64,000 nt of DNA from Pseudomonadota bacterium (GCA_021845925.1 JAJZUW010000006.1:148436-212435); one strand, 5' to 3'; shown: positions 9,420 through 19,291, counted from the stretch's first letter. Notes: a model not told the origin generated them from the letters alone. Made by a program: numbers and translations.

Positions 9420-10436
9420 TCAGATGTCGCGGCCGATCACGCGGGCAATGCCACCCAGTTCGGTCATCAGCTGATTGAGTTCGTCCGGCGACAGCGCCTG
9501 ATCCGCATCACACCAGGCTTCACATGGTGTCGGGTGCATTTCAACCAGCAGGCCGTCAGCACCGGCAGCCACGGCGGCACGCGCCAGTGCCGGCACCATC
9601 CAAGCCTTGCCACCGGCATGCGACGGATCGATAATCACCGGCAGGTGGGTTTCCTTTTTCAGAACCGGAATCGCGGTGACATCCAGCACATTGCGGTAGG
9701 CGGTCTCAAAGGTGCGGATACCGCGTTCGCAGAAAATGATGTTGTGGTTGCCACCAGCCGCGATGTATTCCGCGGCCATCAACCATTCCGAAATGGTAGC
9801 CGACATGCCGCGCTTGAGGATGACCGGCTTGTTGACCTTGCCAACTTCCTTCAGCAGATCGAAATTCTGCATGTTGCGGGTACCGATCTGGATCACATCC
9901 ACATTCCATTCCAGAAAAGTATCCAGCATGCGAACATCCATCAACTCGGTGACAATAGGCAACCCCTGCGCATCAGCCGCGCGACGGAACATTTCCAGCC
10001 CTTCCACCCCTTTGCCCTGGAAGCTGTACGGACTGGTGCGGGGCTTGAATGCGCCGCCACGCATCAGGCGACAACCGGATTCCTTGACGAATCTGGCAGC
10101 AGTATCCATCTGGACCTGGGTTTCCACCGAACAGGGCCCGCTGATGATCTGGACCGTCTTGCCGCCCAGCGGTACGCCACTGATATCAATGACGGTATTT
10201 TCCTTGTGCCACTCGCGGGCCACGATCTTGTAAGGTTTCACAATGTGCATGGATTGTTCGACACCAGCCATGGCATCGATCAGTTCCTGGTTGATGGCCC
10301 TTTCGTCGCCAATGGCACCGATGATGGTGCGTTCGACGCCGCGGGATACATTGGCCTCGCAACCGTATTCGGCAATCTTGCGCACCACGGCGTCGATCTG
10401 TTGCTCGGTGGCCCCCGGGCTCATGACGATAATCAT
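9420..10436 (-). CDS. 3-deoxy-7-phosphoheptulonate synthase, type I-beta with N-terminal ferredoxin-like domain
   Basis: This 338-residue enzyme condenses phosphoenolpyruvate and erythrose 4-phosphate, the first step of the shikimate pathway. It is of the I-beta kind found in Thermotoga and Bacillus, not the AroFGH kind. Residues 1-75 (MIIVMSPGATEQQIDAVV onward) form a ferredoxin-like regulatory domain. The catalytic barrel shows IISGPCSVET, MRGGAFKPRTSPYSFQG, the metal cysteine within this family's GPCS motif, PVILKRGM and IIDPSHAGGK. In Thermotoga the N-terminal domain mediates feedback inhibition by tyrosine or phenylalanine; this copy probably behaves similarly. Its ATG overlaps the hisC stop (ATGA), and GGAGG lies upstream within hisC. 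Confidence 0.93.
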   Translation of the reverse strand: MIIVMSPGATEQQIDAVVRKIAEYGCEANVSRGVERTIIGAIGDERAINQELIDAMAGVEQSMHIVKPYKIVAREWHKENTVIDISGVPLGGKTVQIISGPCSVETQVQMDTAARFVKESGCRLMRGGAFKPRTSPYSFQGKGVEGLEMFRRAADAQGLPIVTELMDVRMLDTFLEWNVDVIQIGTRNMQNFDLLKEVGKVNKPVILKRGMSATISEWLMAAEYIAAGGNHNIIFCERGIRTFETAYRNVLDVTAIPVLKKETHLPVIIDPSHAGGKAWMVPALARAAVAAGADGLLVEMHPTPCEAWCDADQALSPDELNQLMTELGGIARVIGRDI

Positions 10437-11539
10437 TGCATTTCCTCCATGGCAGACTCCAGCGCCTGCAAAAATTGATGGTTTTCGCTGGCCAGCCCCA
10501 CGCTGACCCGTAAATGTTCCGGTAAACCGTAGGCGCCTATCGGCCTGACGATAACACCCTTTTCCAGCAAACGTCGATACATGGCTGTCGCATTTCCGAC
10601 ACGGAAAGTCACGAAATTGCCATACGACGGAATGAACTGCAGATCAAGCAGATGCAATCCCTGCGTGATCTGCTGCATGCCAAGCCGGTTGGCTGCGTAG
10701 CTGCGTGCAATGAATCCGGTATCGCTCAGGGCCGCTGCCGCAGCCACCTGCCCCAGACTGTTGACATTGAACGGCTGGCGCACCCGGTTCATCAGGCCGG
10801 CCACGTCGGGATGCGCCATCGCATAACCAACGCGCAGGCCGGCCAGACCATAGGCCTTGGAGAACGTGCGCGTCACTACCAGATTGGCAAACTGCGCCAT
10901 CCATGCCTGCGTATCCGGCTGCAGCTCGGCCGGCAGGTATTCGCTGTAGGCTTCATCCAGGACGACAATGACCTGGGGCGGCACCTGTTGCAGGAACGCC
11001 AGCAGGCTGTCATTGGACAGCAGGGTTCCGGTCGGGTTGTTCGGGTTGGCAATGAATACCATGCGCGTGTCGGGCCGGATTGCCGCCAGCATGGCATCCA
11101 GGTCGTGGCCATAATCACGCGATGGCACACAGACACCTTCCGCGCCAGCAGCCTGAATGGCCAGCGGATAAACCGCAAAAGCATATTCGGCATACACTGC
11201 CGAACAGCCCGGCTGCAGGAATGCACGCGCCACGATATCCAGCACATCGTTGGAACCATTGCCAAGCACGAAACGCTCGGCTTCGAGCGACCAGTGCTGC
11301 ATCAGCGCGGCTTTCAGCACATGTCCATTGCCATCCGGATAACGCGCCAGATCGCGCATGGCGTCTTCAATGGCGCTTTGTGCCTGCGGACTGATACCGA
11401 GCGGATTTTCATTCGAGGCCAGTTTGACGATGCCAGCCGGGTCGAGCCCCAGTTCGCGCGAGAGTTCTTCTATCGGTTTGCCGGGCTGATACGGGGCAAT
11501 GGCGCGAATATGCGCCGGAGCGAGATCACATGCAATCAC
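10433..11539 (-). CDS. hisC: Histidinol-phosphate / aromatic aminotransferase
   Basis: This 368-residue class I/II PLP aminotransferase has the family core VLGNGSNDVLDIVARAF, NPNNPTGTLL, VVLDEAYSEY and the PLP-lysine motif TRTFSKAYGLAGLRVGYA. HisC makes histidinol phosphate. In gene clusters like this one (between pheA and tyrA) HisC-type enzymes often also transaminate phenylpyruvate and hydroxyphenylpyruvate, closing the Phe and Tyr pathways. That role is inferred from context. The start is a GTG at 11539 whose last bases overlap the pheA stop (GTGA), implying translational coupling. Confidence 0.9.
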   Translation of the reverse strand: MIACDLAPAHIRAIAPYQPGKPIEELSRELGLDPAGIVKLASNENPLGISPQAQSAIEDAMRDLARYPDGNGHVLKAALMQHWSLEAERFVLGNGSNDVLDIVARAFLQPGCSAVYAEYAFAVYPLAIQAAGAEGVCVPSRDYGHDLDAMLAAIRPDTRMVFIANPNNPTGTLLSNDSLLAFLQQVPPQVIVVLDEAYSEYLPAELQPDTQAWMAQFANLVVTRTFSKAYGLAGLRVGYAMAHPDVAGLMNRVRQPFNVNSLGQVAAAAALSDTGFIARSYAANRLGMQQITQGLHLLDLQFIPSYGNFVTFRVGNATAMYRRLLEKGVIVRPIGAYGLPEHLRVSVGLASENHQFLQALESAMEEMQ

Positions 11540-12636
11540 AGTTGATTCCTGGGGTAAGATCCGAGCAGTTTCACCAGAGTGGCCTCGGCCTGGACCGCCT
11601 GCAAGGCGGCCTCCACGGCCGGTTCGGTGCGATGGCCTTCAATATCCACATAAAAGACATATTCCCAGATGGCGCCTGGGCGTCCTTCCTGCCGGACCAG
11701 TAGCCGCGCCGGCCGCGATTCGAGTTTGGTCAGCGAAATGCCATGCTCGCTGAACGGTTTGAGCAGACTGACGATGGCTCCCGGTTCGTTCGGCCGCGAC
11801 AGGATCAGCGAGGTTTTGTCACGGCCGCTTGGCCGGTCGACATCCTGGGCCGCAATCACCACAAAACGGGTGGTATTGTCTGCTTCATCCTCAATCCGGT
11901 CATGCAGTCGCAGCAACCCGTATTGCTCTGCCGCCAGTTCACCAGCCACTGCGAGCACGCTGTCATCTTCGGCGGCCAGACGGGCCGCCTCGGCATTGCT
12001 GGCCACCGCCACACGCGGCACGCCAGGCAGCTGTTTGTTGAGCCACTGGTAACACTGCGCCAGCGATTGCGCATGTGAATACAGCACCCGCACCCCATCC
12101 AGGCCGGGCACCTTGCGCAGCAGGGACTGGTGTATCGGCAGTTCGATCTCGCCGGACAGATGCAGTGGCGTCACCTGCAACAGATCCAGCGTGCGGTTGA
12201 CTGCACCTTCGGTCGAATTCTCGATCGGCACCACGCCATAATCCACCAGTCCGGTTTCAACTGCACGAAACACATCATCGATCGACAGGCAGGCCTGCAA
12301 TCTGGCAGCGTGACCAAACTGACGCAAGGCGGCAGCCTGACTGAATGTGCCTTCCGGCCCAAGATAGGCAATCGTCAGCGGCCGCTCCATCGCCAGACAG
12401 GCCGACATGATTTCCCGGTACAGATACCGGATGCTCTGGTCGTCCAGTGGCCCGGGATTGGCATCGGCCATCCGCTGCATCACCTGTGCTTCCCGGTCGG
12501 CACGATAGACAACACCATTTTTGATGGCGCCAATCTGGTGGGCCAATCGGGCACGCTGATTCAGCAATGCCAGCATCTGGTCGTCGATATGGTCAATTTC
12601 GCTGCGCAAGGCAGTCAGTTTGGCCTGGTCTTCCAT
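11536..12636 (-). CDS. pheA: Bifunctional chorismate mutase / prephenate dehydratase (P-protein)
   Basis: This 366-residue enzyme turns chorismate into phenylpyruvate. Domain order is an AroQ-type chorismate mutase (about 1-88, LRSEIDHIDDQMLALLNQRA), a prephenate dehydratase (about 90-265, AYLGPEGTFSQAAAL, VVPIENSTEGAVNRTLDLL, and the catalytic Thr-Arg-Phe in NTTRFVVIA), then an ACT domain (about 275-355) with the ESRPAR motif that binds phenylalanine for feedback inhibition. The chosen start is ATG 12636 (MEDQAKLTAL); a TTG one codon upstream is less likely. It is 27 bases after serC and overlaps hisC. Confidence 0.95.
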   Translation of the reverse strand: MEDQAKLTALRSEIDHIDDQMLALLNQRARLAHQIGAIKNGVVYRADREAQVMQRMADANPGPLDDQSIRYLYREIMSACLAMERPLTIAYLGPEGTFSQAAALRQFGHAARLQACLSIDDVFRAVETGLVDYGVVPIENSTEGAVNRTLDLLQVTPLHLSGEIELPIHQSLLRKVPGLDGVRVLYSHAQSLAQCYQWLNKQLPGVPRVAVASNAEAARLAAEDDSVLAVAGELAAEQYGLLRLHDRIEDEADNTTRFVVIAAQDVDRPSGRDKTSLILSRPNEPGAIVSLLKPFSEHGISLTKLESRPARLLVRQEGRPGAIWEYVFYVDIEGHRTEPAVEAALQAVQAEATLVKLLGSYPRNQL

Positions 12637-12663
12637 CAAAATCCGCTTTTCAGTTGAGCGCAG

Positions 12664-13743
12664 TCAGCCATGCTGACGTTCGAATTCGCGCATGTAATCC
12701 ACCAGTGCAACGACGCCAGCAAGCGGCATTGCGTTGTAGATCGATGCCCGCATGCCTCCGGCCAGCCGGTGGCCCTTGAGCTGGATCAGTCCGCGTTCGG
12801 CGGCGCCGGCCAGAAAGGCCTCATCCAGCGCCGGATCGGCCAGCGTAAAGGGCACATTCATCATGGAACGGGAGGTCAATGCAACCGGGTTGCGATAAAA
12901 CCGGCTGCTGTCGATCGCGCCATACAGCAGGTCGGCCTTGGCGCGATTGTGACGTTCCACGGCCTCCAGTCCGCCATCCCGGCGCAGCCTGGCAAACACC
13001 AGACCGGCCATGTAGATCGCCCAGGTTGGTGGCGTATTGAACATGGAATCGTTGTCGGCATGGGTCCGGTAATCCAGCATGGTTGGCGTGCCGGGCAAAG
13101 GTGCGCCAAGCAGGTCTTCCCGCACGATCACCAGGGTCAGACCGGCCGGGCCGATGTTCTTTTGCGCACCGGCGTAAATCAGCCCGAACCGGCTGACATC
13201 CACCGGACGCGAGAGGATATTGGACGACATGTCGCACACCAGTGGCAGCACGCCTGCATCCGGTACAAAGTGAAACTCGACGCCGCCTATGGTTTCGTTC
13301 GAGGTATAGTGCAGATAAGCGGATTCTGGATCGATCTGCCAGGTTTCCGGTTCCGGAACGGCATGAAAACCACAGGATTCGCCACTGGCGGCCAACCGGA
13401 CCGTGGCATAGCGGGAAGCTTCGCCGATGGCCTTGTCCGACCAGATGCCAGTATGCACATAACTGGCCTGCCTGCGTTCACGCAGCAGATTCATCGGCAC
13501 CATGGCGAACTGGGTCCATGCACCGCCCTGCAGAAACAGGACGCGATAGTTGTCCGGAATGCCCATGAGGGCCCGCAGGTCGGCTTCGGCCTGATGCTGG
13601 ATGGCCATGTATTCATCGCCCCGGTGACTCATTTCCATCACCGACAGCCCGCTGCCATGCCAGTCGGTCAGTTCCTGCTGTGCCTGGGCCAGAACCTCGG
13701 CTGGCAACACGGCAGGACCAGCACTGAAATTGTAGATATGCAT
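12664..13743 (-). CDS. serC: Phosphoserine aminotransferase
   Basis: This 359-residue PLP enzyme converts 3-phosphohydroxypyruvate to phosphoserine for serine synthesis and has a parallel role in pyridoxal phosphate synthesis. Diagnostic segments are the N-terminal [31 protein letters not shown], the phosphate-binding [20 protein letters not shown], and the PLP-lysine motif [13 protein letters not shown]. The length equals that of typical SerC. A GGGGAA sequence is suitably placed upstream of ATG 13743. Adjacency to gyrA upstream and pheA downstream is a conserved betaproteobacterial and gammaproteobacterial arrangement; here a bactofilin and a peptidase gene are interposed. Confidence 0.96.
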   Translation of the reverse strand: MHIYNFSAGPAVLPAEVLAQAQQELTDWHGSGLSVMEMSHRGDEYMAIQHQAEADLRALMGIPDNYRVLFLQGGAWTQFAMVPMNLLRERRQASYVHTGIWSDKAIGEASRYATVRLAASGESCGFHAVPEPETWQIDPESAYLHYTSNETIGGVEFHFVPDAGVLPLVCDMSSNILSRPVDVSRFGLIYAGAQKNIGPAGLTLVIVREDLLGAPLPGTPTMLDYRTHADNDSMFNTPPTWAIYMAGLVFARLRRDGGLEAVERHNRAKADLLYGAIDSSRFYRNPVALTSRSMMNVPFTLADPALDEAFLAGAAERGLIQLKGHRLAGGMRASIYNAMPLAGVVALVDYMREFERQHG

Positions 13744-13798
13744 CTTGTTATTCCCCGTTCCGCTGCGAGGAGCGGAATTGCTTTTCCGTCAGCCCGGT

Positions 13799-14215
13799 TC
13801 AGGCCACCGCCTGCCCGATCTGAACCACGTCGGCCTCGACCGACTCTCCTGTGCTGCTGTAACCCACAAAGCGGGCACCACTTTCGATGTCCAGTGCCGC
13901 AGCCTTGACATCGCCCTCGACGCTGGCCTGCTTGTGGATGCGCAGGGTACCACGTGCCGTGATGCAGCTTTTCACATGTCCATGCACAGTGACATTGTTG
14001 GCATGCAGGGTGCTGCCGCTATGCCGTCCGTCCAGGGCCACCTCGACATCACCCTGGGCCTGGATATTGCCGTTGACCTCGCCTTCCAGTCGCAGATCGC
14101 CGGTGCAATGGATATCACCGTCAATCCGGCATCCTTTGCCGACAAAGGTAATGTCAGGATTCAGTTGCACGCCGCCCGACCTGGTTTCGGATTTCCTGTC
14201 TGAAGACTTGAACAT
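13799..14215 (-). CDS. Bactofilin (polymer-forming cytoskeletal protein)
   Basis: This 138-residue protein is made mostly of short beta-helix repeats (ITFVGKGCRIDGDIHCTGDL, LRLEGEVNGNIQAQGDVEVA, VHGHVKSCITARGTLRI), the hallmark of bactofilins, which self-assemble into nucleotide-free filaments at the inner membrane. The short charged N-terminus (MFKSSDRKSE) and C-terminal tail match family tails. An open frame extends to 14245, overlapping the M23 gene by ATGA, but the strong AAGGAG seven bases before ATG 14215 favours this start. It is directly downstream of an M23 peptidase, as in the known bactofilin/peptidase pairs CcmA-Csd1 of Helicobacter and BacA-LmdC of Hyphomonas, so it probably positions that enzyme. 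Confidence 0.9.
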   Translation of the reverse strand: MFKSSDRKSETRSGGVQLNPDITFVGKGCRIDGDIHCTGDLRLEGEVNGNIQAQGDVEVALDGRHSGSTLHANNVTVHGHVKSCITARGTLRIHKQASVEGDVKAAALDIESGARFVGYSSTGESVEADVVQIGQAVA

Positions 14216-14222
14216 GTGCATT

Positions 14223-14228
14223 CTCCTT
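14223..14228 (-). promoter_or_regulatory. Shine-Dalgarno AAGGAG that fixes the bactofilin start
   Basis: On the minus strand AAGGAG lies seven bases before the ATG at 14215. It is too close to the ATG at 14221 and lies inside the longer frame beginning at 14245, so it favours the 138-residue product. Confidence 0.7.
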
Positions 14229-14241
14229 CGGGACCGGCGGG

Positions 14242-15210
14242 TCATCCCTGACCGTTTGTCCCTTGATCGATAACGTAAGGATATGGATCCACCAGAACGC
14301 CATTCCGGAGAACGGCGTAATGCAGGTGTGGGCCGGTCGAACGCCCGGTATTGCCCAGCAGCCCGACAACCTGGCCTGCCTTGACCTGTTCGCCCGCATG
14401 CACCAGCACGCGGGAGAGATGCGCATACGCCGTCTGATAACCGAAACCATGGTCCACCACCACCAGATTGCCATTCGGACCCGCCAGTTCCGCCTTGACG
14501 ACCGTACCATCTGCCGTCACCCAGACCGGCGACGCAAACGGAGCTGCAAAATCGAGCCCCTTGTGAAATTCGTAATTGTCTTCGCCGAACGGGTTTGCCC
14601 GCACGCCGAAGCGCGATGTGATTTCAGCCGCCCGGGTAATGGGCCAGCCGTTTGGCAGCGCCCGCAGACGAACAATCGTACCGGAAAGATCGTTCAGCCG
14701 GTTCTGGCCTTCCTGTTGCATCAGACGCAGCGCCTGCGAAAGACTGACTGGCTCGGCATAACCACCCTCACCATGGCCATTGCTGGCGGCAGGCTGCAGA
14801 GCTCCCGTCTGAAGGGGACCGAACCGATGAGACAGGTTTCGGACCTGGTTTTCCAGATGGCCCAACTGGCTCATCATCTGCTGATAACGCATGGCCAGCA
14901 CCGTCCGGCTGCGGTCCAGCTCGCCGTCGCGCGCGCGCAGCTGGCGCATCTGGACTTCGACCATGCTGGCATGCTCGATCGCCGCATTGTGGCTGACCTG
15001 GTACCAGGCTGCCCAGACCACGGTGCTCAGCCACAGACACAGCATCAGCACAATGCCGGCAATGACCCGGTGCACGTGGTACAGATCCAGGCGCAGGGAA
15101 ACCGAATTCTTACCTGTACTGGACACGATCAGCTCGACATGACGCGGATGGCGCTGCCTCGCGCCATCCAGCCCCAACCAGTCACGAATCGCGACCAGCC
15201 GCGCAATCAT
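14242..15210 (-). CDS. Membrane-anchored M23 (LytM) peptidase
   Basis: This 322-residue protein has a cytoplasmic N-terminus (about 1-48), one transmembrane helix (about 50-72, [20 protein letters not shown]) and a periplasmic coiled-coil-like stretch (about 75-130, [19 protein letters not shown]). A C-terminal peptidase M23 domain (about 195-315) follows. Zn ligands are visible in HKGLDFAAP (HxxxD) and PHLHYAV (HxH), so it is probably catalytically active rather than an EnvC-like degenerate form. It would cleave peptide crosslinks in murein. Its ATG overlaps the gyrA stop (ATGA) and its stop overlaps the open frame of the bactofilin gene, giving a tightly coupled gyrA-peptidase-bactofilin unit. 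Confidence 0.9.
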   Translation of the reverse strand: MIARLVAIRDWLGLDGARQRHPRHVELIVSSTGKNSVSLRLDLYHVHRVIAGIVLMLCLWLSTVVWAAWYQVSHNAAIEHASMVEVQMRQLRARDGELDRSRTVLAMRYQQMMSQLGHLENQVRNLSHRFGPLQTGALQPAASNGHGEGGYAEPVSLSQALRLMQQEGQNRLNDLSGTIVRLRALPNGWPITRAAEITSRFGVRANPFGEDNYEFHKGLDFAAPFASPVWVTADGTVVKAELAGPNGNLVVVDHGFGYQTAYAHLSRVLVHAGEQVKAGQVVGLLGNTGRSTGPHLHYAVLRNGVLVDPYPYVIDQGTNGQG

Positions 15211-17759
15211 GTTTCCTCGTCCCTTTCGAGAACCCGCTCGACACTGATCAGTTTCTGGCCATCATCCAGGTTGATCAGCGTGACCCCCTGGGTGGCTCGG
15301 CCCATCTCGCGCACTTCTCTGACCCGGGTGCGGATCAACACACCACCATCGGTGATCAACATGATTTCGTCATCCGGATCGACCAGCGTGGCGGCAACGA
15401 CCGCACCATTGCGGCGCGTAGTCTGAATTGCGATCATGCCTTGGCTGCCACGACCATGACGGGTATATTCGGCCACGCTGGTCCGTTTGCCAAACCCGTT
15501 TTCGGTTGCCGTCAGCACCGACTGCTGTTCGTTCTCGGCCACCAGCAGGGAAATCAGGAACTGACCTTCGCCCAGCTTCATGCCGCGCACGCCACGGGCA
15601 CCACGCCCCATCGACCGGACATCGTTCTCATCGAAACGCACAGCCTTGCCACCATTGGAAAACAGCATGATGTCATGGTTGCCGTCGGTAATGGCCACAC
15701 CGATCAGATAATCGCCCTCATCCAGTCCGACAGCGATAATGCCGGCACGGCGCGGATTGGCAAAATCCGACAGCGGCGTTTTCTTGACGACACCGGCTGC
15801 TGTCGCCATGAAAATGTACCGGTTGTCGACAAATTCCTTGACCGGCAGAATGGCGCTGATCTTTTCGCCATCGGCCAGCGGCAACAGGTTGACGATCGGT
15901 TTGCCACGCGAAATGCGACTGCCCTGCGGCACTTCATACACCTTGAGCCAGTAGACGCGGCCCATGTTGGAAAAACACAGGATGTAGTCGTGACTGTTGG
16001 CAATGAACAGACGTTCGATGAAATCGTCATCCTTGGTCGCGGTTGCCTGCTTGCCACGGCCACCACGCTTCTGGGCGCGATAATCGTCCAGCGGTTGCGA
16101 TTTCATGTATCCACCGTGCGACAACGTCACCACCATGTCCTGCGGGGTGATCAGGTCTTCCACGCTCAAATCCTGCGCATAGACCACAATCTCGGACCGA
16201 CGGGCATCACCGAACTGGTTAACGATCTGGCCGATTTCTTCGCGAATGATCTGCGTCACCCGCGCAGGATTGGCCAGAATATCCAGCAGGTCGGCAATCT
16301 TGCCGACAATTTCACGATATTCCGCAACGATCTTGTCCTGCTCCAGCCCGGTGAGTCGCTGCAGGCGCAAATCAAGAATCGCCTGTGCCTGGGCTTCCGA
16401 CAGGCGATAGCCGCCTGCCAGCAAACCAAATTCGCTGCCAAGGCCTTCCGGCCGGAACAGGCTGGCATCTGCCATGGCGCGGGCAAGCATCTCTTCCACC
16501 ATGGAAGAACGCCAGCTGCGCTGCATCAGCGCAGTCCTGGCATCGGCCGGAGTGGCCGCCGCCTTGATCAGCTCGATGATTTCATCGACATTGGACAAGG
16601 CCACTGCCAGGCCTTCCAGCACATGACCGCGTTCGCGTGCCTTGCGCAGTTCGAAGACGGTACGCCGCGTCACCACTTCGCGGCGATGACGCAGGAACGC
16701 CTCCAGCATCTGTTTCAGATTGAGGAGTTTCGGCTGACCATCGACCAACGCCACCATGTTCATGCCGAAGCTATCCTGCATCTGCGTGTGCTTGTACAGG
16801 TTGTTCAGCACCACTTCCGGCACTTCGCCGCGTTTGAGCTCGATCACCATACGCATGCCGGATTTATCCGATTCGTCGCGCAGGTCGGAGATGCCTTCCA
16901 GCTTTTTGTCACGCACCAGTTCGCCGATGCGGATCAGCAGGTTGGCCTTGTTGACCTGATACGGCAGTTCGTCGACGATGATCGCCTGCCGGTTGCCGGC
17001 CTTGTCGATGTCCTCGAAATGGGTTCTGGCGCGGATGACCACCCGGCCGCGACCGGTCAGGTAACCCTCACGCACGCCCACCAGGCCATAAATGATGCCG
17101 GCAGTCGGAAAATCGGGCGCGCGCACGACGTCAATGAGCGCATCGATACTGGTTTCGGCATCGTCCAGCAGCATCAGGCAGGCCTGACAGACATCAGCCA
17201 GATTGTGGGGTGGAATATTGGTGGCCATGCCAACCGCAATGCCGGAAGAACCGTTGATCAGCAGGTTTGGAATGCGCGCCGGCAGGATCAGTGGTTCTTT
17301 TTCCGAGCCATCGTAGTTGGGCCCGAAATCAACGGTTTCCTTGTCGAGATCGGCCAGCAGTTCATGGGCAATCCGCGCCATGCGAATTTCGGTATAACGC
17401 ATGGCGGCCGGGTTGTCGCCATCGACCGAGCCGAAATTGCCTTGCCCATCCACCAGTGGATAACGCAACGAAAAATCCTGCGCCATGCGCACAATGGTGT
17501 CATACACAGCCGTGTCGCCATGCGGATGGTACTTACCGATCACATCACCGACGATACGGGCAGATTTCTTGTAGGCACGGTTCCAGTCGTTCGACATCTC
17601 GTGCATGGCAAACAGAACACGCCGGTGAACTGGTTTCAGGCCGTCCCGGACATCCGGCAGTGCCCGCCCGACGATCACGCTCATGGCATAATCGAGATAG
17701 GAACGGCGCATTTCTTCTTCGAGACTGACCGGCAGTGTTTCCTTGGCAAACAGATCCAT
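15207..17759 (-). CDS. gyrA: DNA gyrase subunit A
   Basis: This 850-residue type IIA topoisomerase subunit breaks and rejoins DNA. The N-terminus [20 protein letters not shown] defines the start at 17759; an open extension to 17789 has no family support. The winged-helix active-site tyrosine is in [10 protein letters not shown]. The quinolone region reads [12 protein letters not shown], with Thr and Asp at the positions equivalent to E. coli Ser83 and Asp87. Threonine is the natural residue in many beta- and gammaproteobacteria, so this is not by itself a resistance allele. The C-terminal beta-pinwheel includes the GyrA box (QKRGGRGK), which separates gyrase from topoisomerase IV. A TGCTAGAAT promoter element precedes it. 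Confidence 0.98.
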   Translation of the reverse strand: MDLFAKETLPVSLEEEMRRSYLDYAMSVIVGRALPDVRDGLKPVHRRVLFAMHEMSNDWNRAYKKSARIVGDVIGKYHPHGDTAVYDTIVRMAQDFSLRYPLVDGQGNFGSVDGDNPAAMRYTEIRMARIAHELLADLDKETVDFGPNYDGSEKEPLILPARIPNLLINGSSGIAVGMATNIPPHNLADVCQACLMLLDDAETSIDALIDVVRAPDFPTAGIIYGLVGVREGYLTGRGRVVIRARTHFEDIDKAGNRQAIIVDELPYQVNKANLLIRIGELVRDKKLEGISDLRDESDKSGMRMVIELKRGEVPEVVLNNLYKHTQMQDSFGMNMVALVDGQPKLLNLKQMLEAFLRHRREVVTRRTVFELRKARERGHVLEGLAVALSNVDEIIELIKAAATPADARTALMQRSWRSSMVEEMLARAMADASLFRPEGLGSEFGLLAGGYRLSEAQAQAILDLRLQRLTGLEQDKIVAEYREIVGKIADLLDILANPARVTQIIREEIGQIVNQFGDARRSEIVVYAQDLSVEDLITPQDMVVTLSHGGYMKSQPLDDYRAQKRGGRGKQATATKDDDFIERLFIANSHDYILCFSNMGRVYWLKVYEVPQGSRISRGKPIVNLLPLADGEKISAILPVKEFVDNRYIFMATAAGVVKKTPLSDFANPRRAGIIAVGLDEGDYLIGVAITDGNHDIMLFSNGGKAVRFDENDVRSMGRGARGVRGMKLGEGQFLISLLVAENEQQSVLTATENGFGKRTSVAEYTRHGRGSQGMIAIQTTRRNGAVVAATLVDPDDEIMLITDGGVLIRTRVREVREMGRATQGVTLINLDDGQKLISVERVLERDEET

Positions 17760-17792
17760 GACGCAATGACCAATGGTTGGAACGAACAAGGG

Positions 17793-17801
17793 ATTCTAGC
17801 A
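17793..17801 (-). promoter_or_regulatory. Extended -10 element (TGCTAGAAT) for gyrA
   Basis: On the minus strand TGC TAGAAT lies 33 bases upstream of the gyrA ATG at 17759. It differs by one base from the TGCTATAAT elements found before prfC and the deaminase gene. No convincing -35 is visible. Confidence 0.5.
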
Positions 17802-17910
17802 TACCCCGGCGCGGCGGTGCATGCTGGCAATGAAGCCCGGCCACAGCATTGACACCCGCATGGGTGGGCAACATACTGCTTTCATCCATCCAGCCCGCGG
17901 GGATCTGATC

Positions 17911-18903
17911 ATGCGTATCCTGATTTACAGCGCAAGGCCTCACGACGACCATTTTCTCACTGCCCGTTTCCGTCAGTCCGGCCATGAGGTCACCAGCCGT
18001 GCGGAGAGCCTGTGTCCGGATACCGCCGACATGGCCAGCGGTGCCGAGGTTGTCTGCTCGTTCGTCAACGACCAGCTGGATGCAACAGTTCTGGGCAAAC
18101 TGCGCCAGCTGGGCGTCCGCCTGATCCTGCAACGTGCTGCCGGCATTGACAACATCGATCTTGCCACCGCCCACCAGCTGGGATTCACGGTTGCACATGC
18201 TCCGGCCTATTCGCCCTGGGCAGTCGCCGAACATGCCACTGCGCTGCTGCTGGCGCTGAACCGGCACATCCCTACAGCCTGGCAACAGGTGCAGCGTGGG
18301 AATTACCTGCTGGACGGACTTCTGGGTTTTGATCTGCACGACAAAACGGCACTGATCGTCGGTCTGGGTCGAATCGGACACTGTTTTGCGCGCATCATGC
18401 AGGGTTTCGGCTGCCATGTGCTGGCATATGATCCGATGTTGCCGGTGGATCAGCGCCTGCCGGGCATCGAATTTGGCGAACTGGCCGATCTGTGGCCGCG
18501 AGCGGATGTGGTATCGCTGCACGCCCCGCTGCTGCCCGCCACCCGACACATGGTTGATGCGCGACTGCTGGCCACCAGTCGCCCCGGCATGTTGCTGATC
18601 AATACGGGTCGTGGCGCGCTGGTCGATACGCGCGCCCTGATTGATTCGCTGTCCGCTGGTCGGCCCGGAGGCTACGCAGCCGACGTATATGAAAATGAAA
18701 AACCCCTGTTTTTTCATGACTGCAGCGATCATCCGCACCAGGACCCCCTTCTGGATGAGCTGCTCCGGCTGCCGAATGTGCTCATGACACCACACCAGGC
18801 TTTTTTTACGCGTGAGGCACTCGAAGGCATAGCCTCGGCCATGGAACAAGCACTGACAGCCTGGCAGGCGGGCAAACCGGCCCCGGGCATTCTGCACGCC
18901 TGA
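17911..18903 (+). CDS. ldhA: D-lactate dehydrogenase (2-hydroxyacid dehydrogenase family)
   Basis: This 330-residue NAD-dependent enzyme reduces pyruvate to D-lactate. The Rossmann motif is ALIVGLGRIGHCFARI (about 148-163). The catalytic arginine is in LINTGRGALVD, the glutamate region is DVYENEKPLFF, and the histidine is in MTPHQAFFTREAL. The paired DVYENEKPLFFHD and HQAFFT motifs are typical of fermentative LdhA rather than glyoxylate or phosphoglycerate dehydrogenases. The start ATG 17911 (MRILIYSARPHDDHF) agrees with the family; an in-frame extension to 17821 is unlikely. It is transcribed away from gyrA. Confidence 0.88.
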   Translation: MRILIYSARPHDDHFLTARFRQSGHEVTSRAESLCPDTADMASGAEVVCSFVNDQLDATVLGKLRQLGVRLILQRAAGIDNIDLATAHQLGFTVAHAPAYSPWAVAEHATALLLALNRHIPTAWQQVQRGNYLLDGLLGFDLHDKTALIVGLGRIGHCFARIMQGFGCHVLAYDPMLPVDQRLPGIEFGELADLWPRADVVSLHAPLLPATRHMVDARLLATSRPGMLLINTGRGALVDTRALIDSLSAGRPGGYAADVYENEKPLFFHDCSDHPHQDPLLDELLRLPNVLMTPHQAFFTREALEGIASAMEQALTAWQAGKPAPGILHA

Positions 18904-18921
18904 CGTGCATGCAGGACCGGC

Positions 18922-19224
18922 TCAGGGACGCAGGATCAGGCCGCGAAGTTTGTCCGGAATACAGGCCGGCGCATGAATGCGCAGCCGCTTGACCGGACTG
19001 GTAGCGCCGGAAAGCACGCTGACCTGCGCTGGTGAAACACCAAACTGACGGGCGAGGAACACCACCATGGCAACAGTGGCCTTGCCATGTTCGGGCGCAG
19101 CCGCAACCGACACCTTGAGCTGGTTGCCGCGCGGCTTGAGAATGGCATCGCGCGAAGCTGCCGGCGTGCCGAGAATGTTCAGGATCAGGTCCTCGCCGTC
19201 CCAGGAATAAAAACCGTCAGCCAA
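18922..19224 (-). CDS. DUF167 (YggU-like) small protein
   Basis: This protein of about 100 residues has the DUF167 pattern: TPAASRDAILK, the basic LKVSVAAAPEHGKAT segment, VVFLARQFGVSPAQVSVLSG, then KRLRIHAP. The fold is known from E. coli YggU, but the biochemical role is not. The only start in frame giving the expected length is a TTG at 19224 (MADGFYSWDG). It converges on ldhA, with an 18-base gap, and diverges from psd. Confidence 0.8.
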   Translation of the reverse strand: MADGFYSWDGEDLILNILGTPAASRDAILKPRGNQLKVSVAAAPEHGKATVAMVVFLARQFGVSPAQVSVLSGATSPVKRLRIHAPACIPDKLRGLILRP

Positions 19225-19291
19225 TCGGATACCCGCATCAGACCAAAAACCGTATTATCGCAGCAGGAAGGCAGCCCGCCCAGCCACCGAC

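Noticed and set aside
17500..17545. GyrA threonine at the quinolone position as a resistance mutation
   Set aside because: [10 protein letters not shown] with Thr is wild type in Pseudomonas and many Burkholderiales, so it is not evidence of resistance.
15441..17852. 803-codon open frame on the plus strand opposite gyrA
   Set aside because: It is the antisense shadow of gyrA; its translation is His/Gln-rich without any domain, as expected from the codon bias of the real gene.
17545..18897. 450-codon minus-strand open frame opposite ldhA and running into gyrA
   Set aside because: Antisense to the well-supported D-lactate dehydrogenase gene and it reads gyrA out of frame; the translation has no domain.
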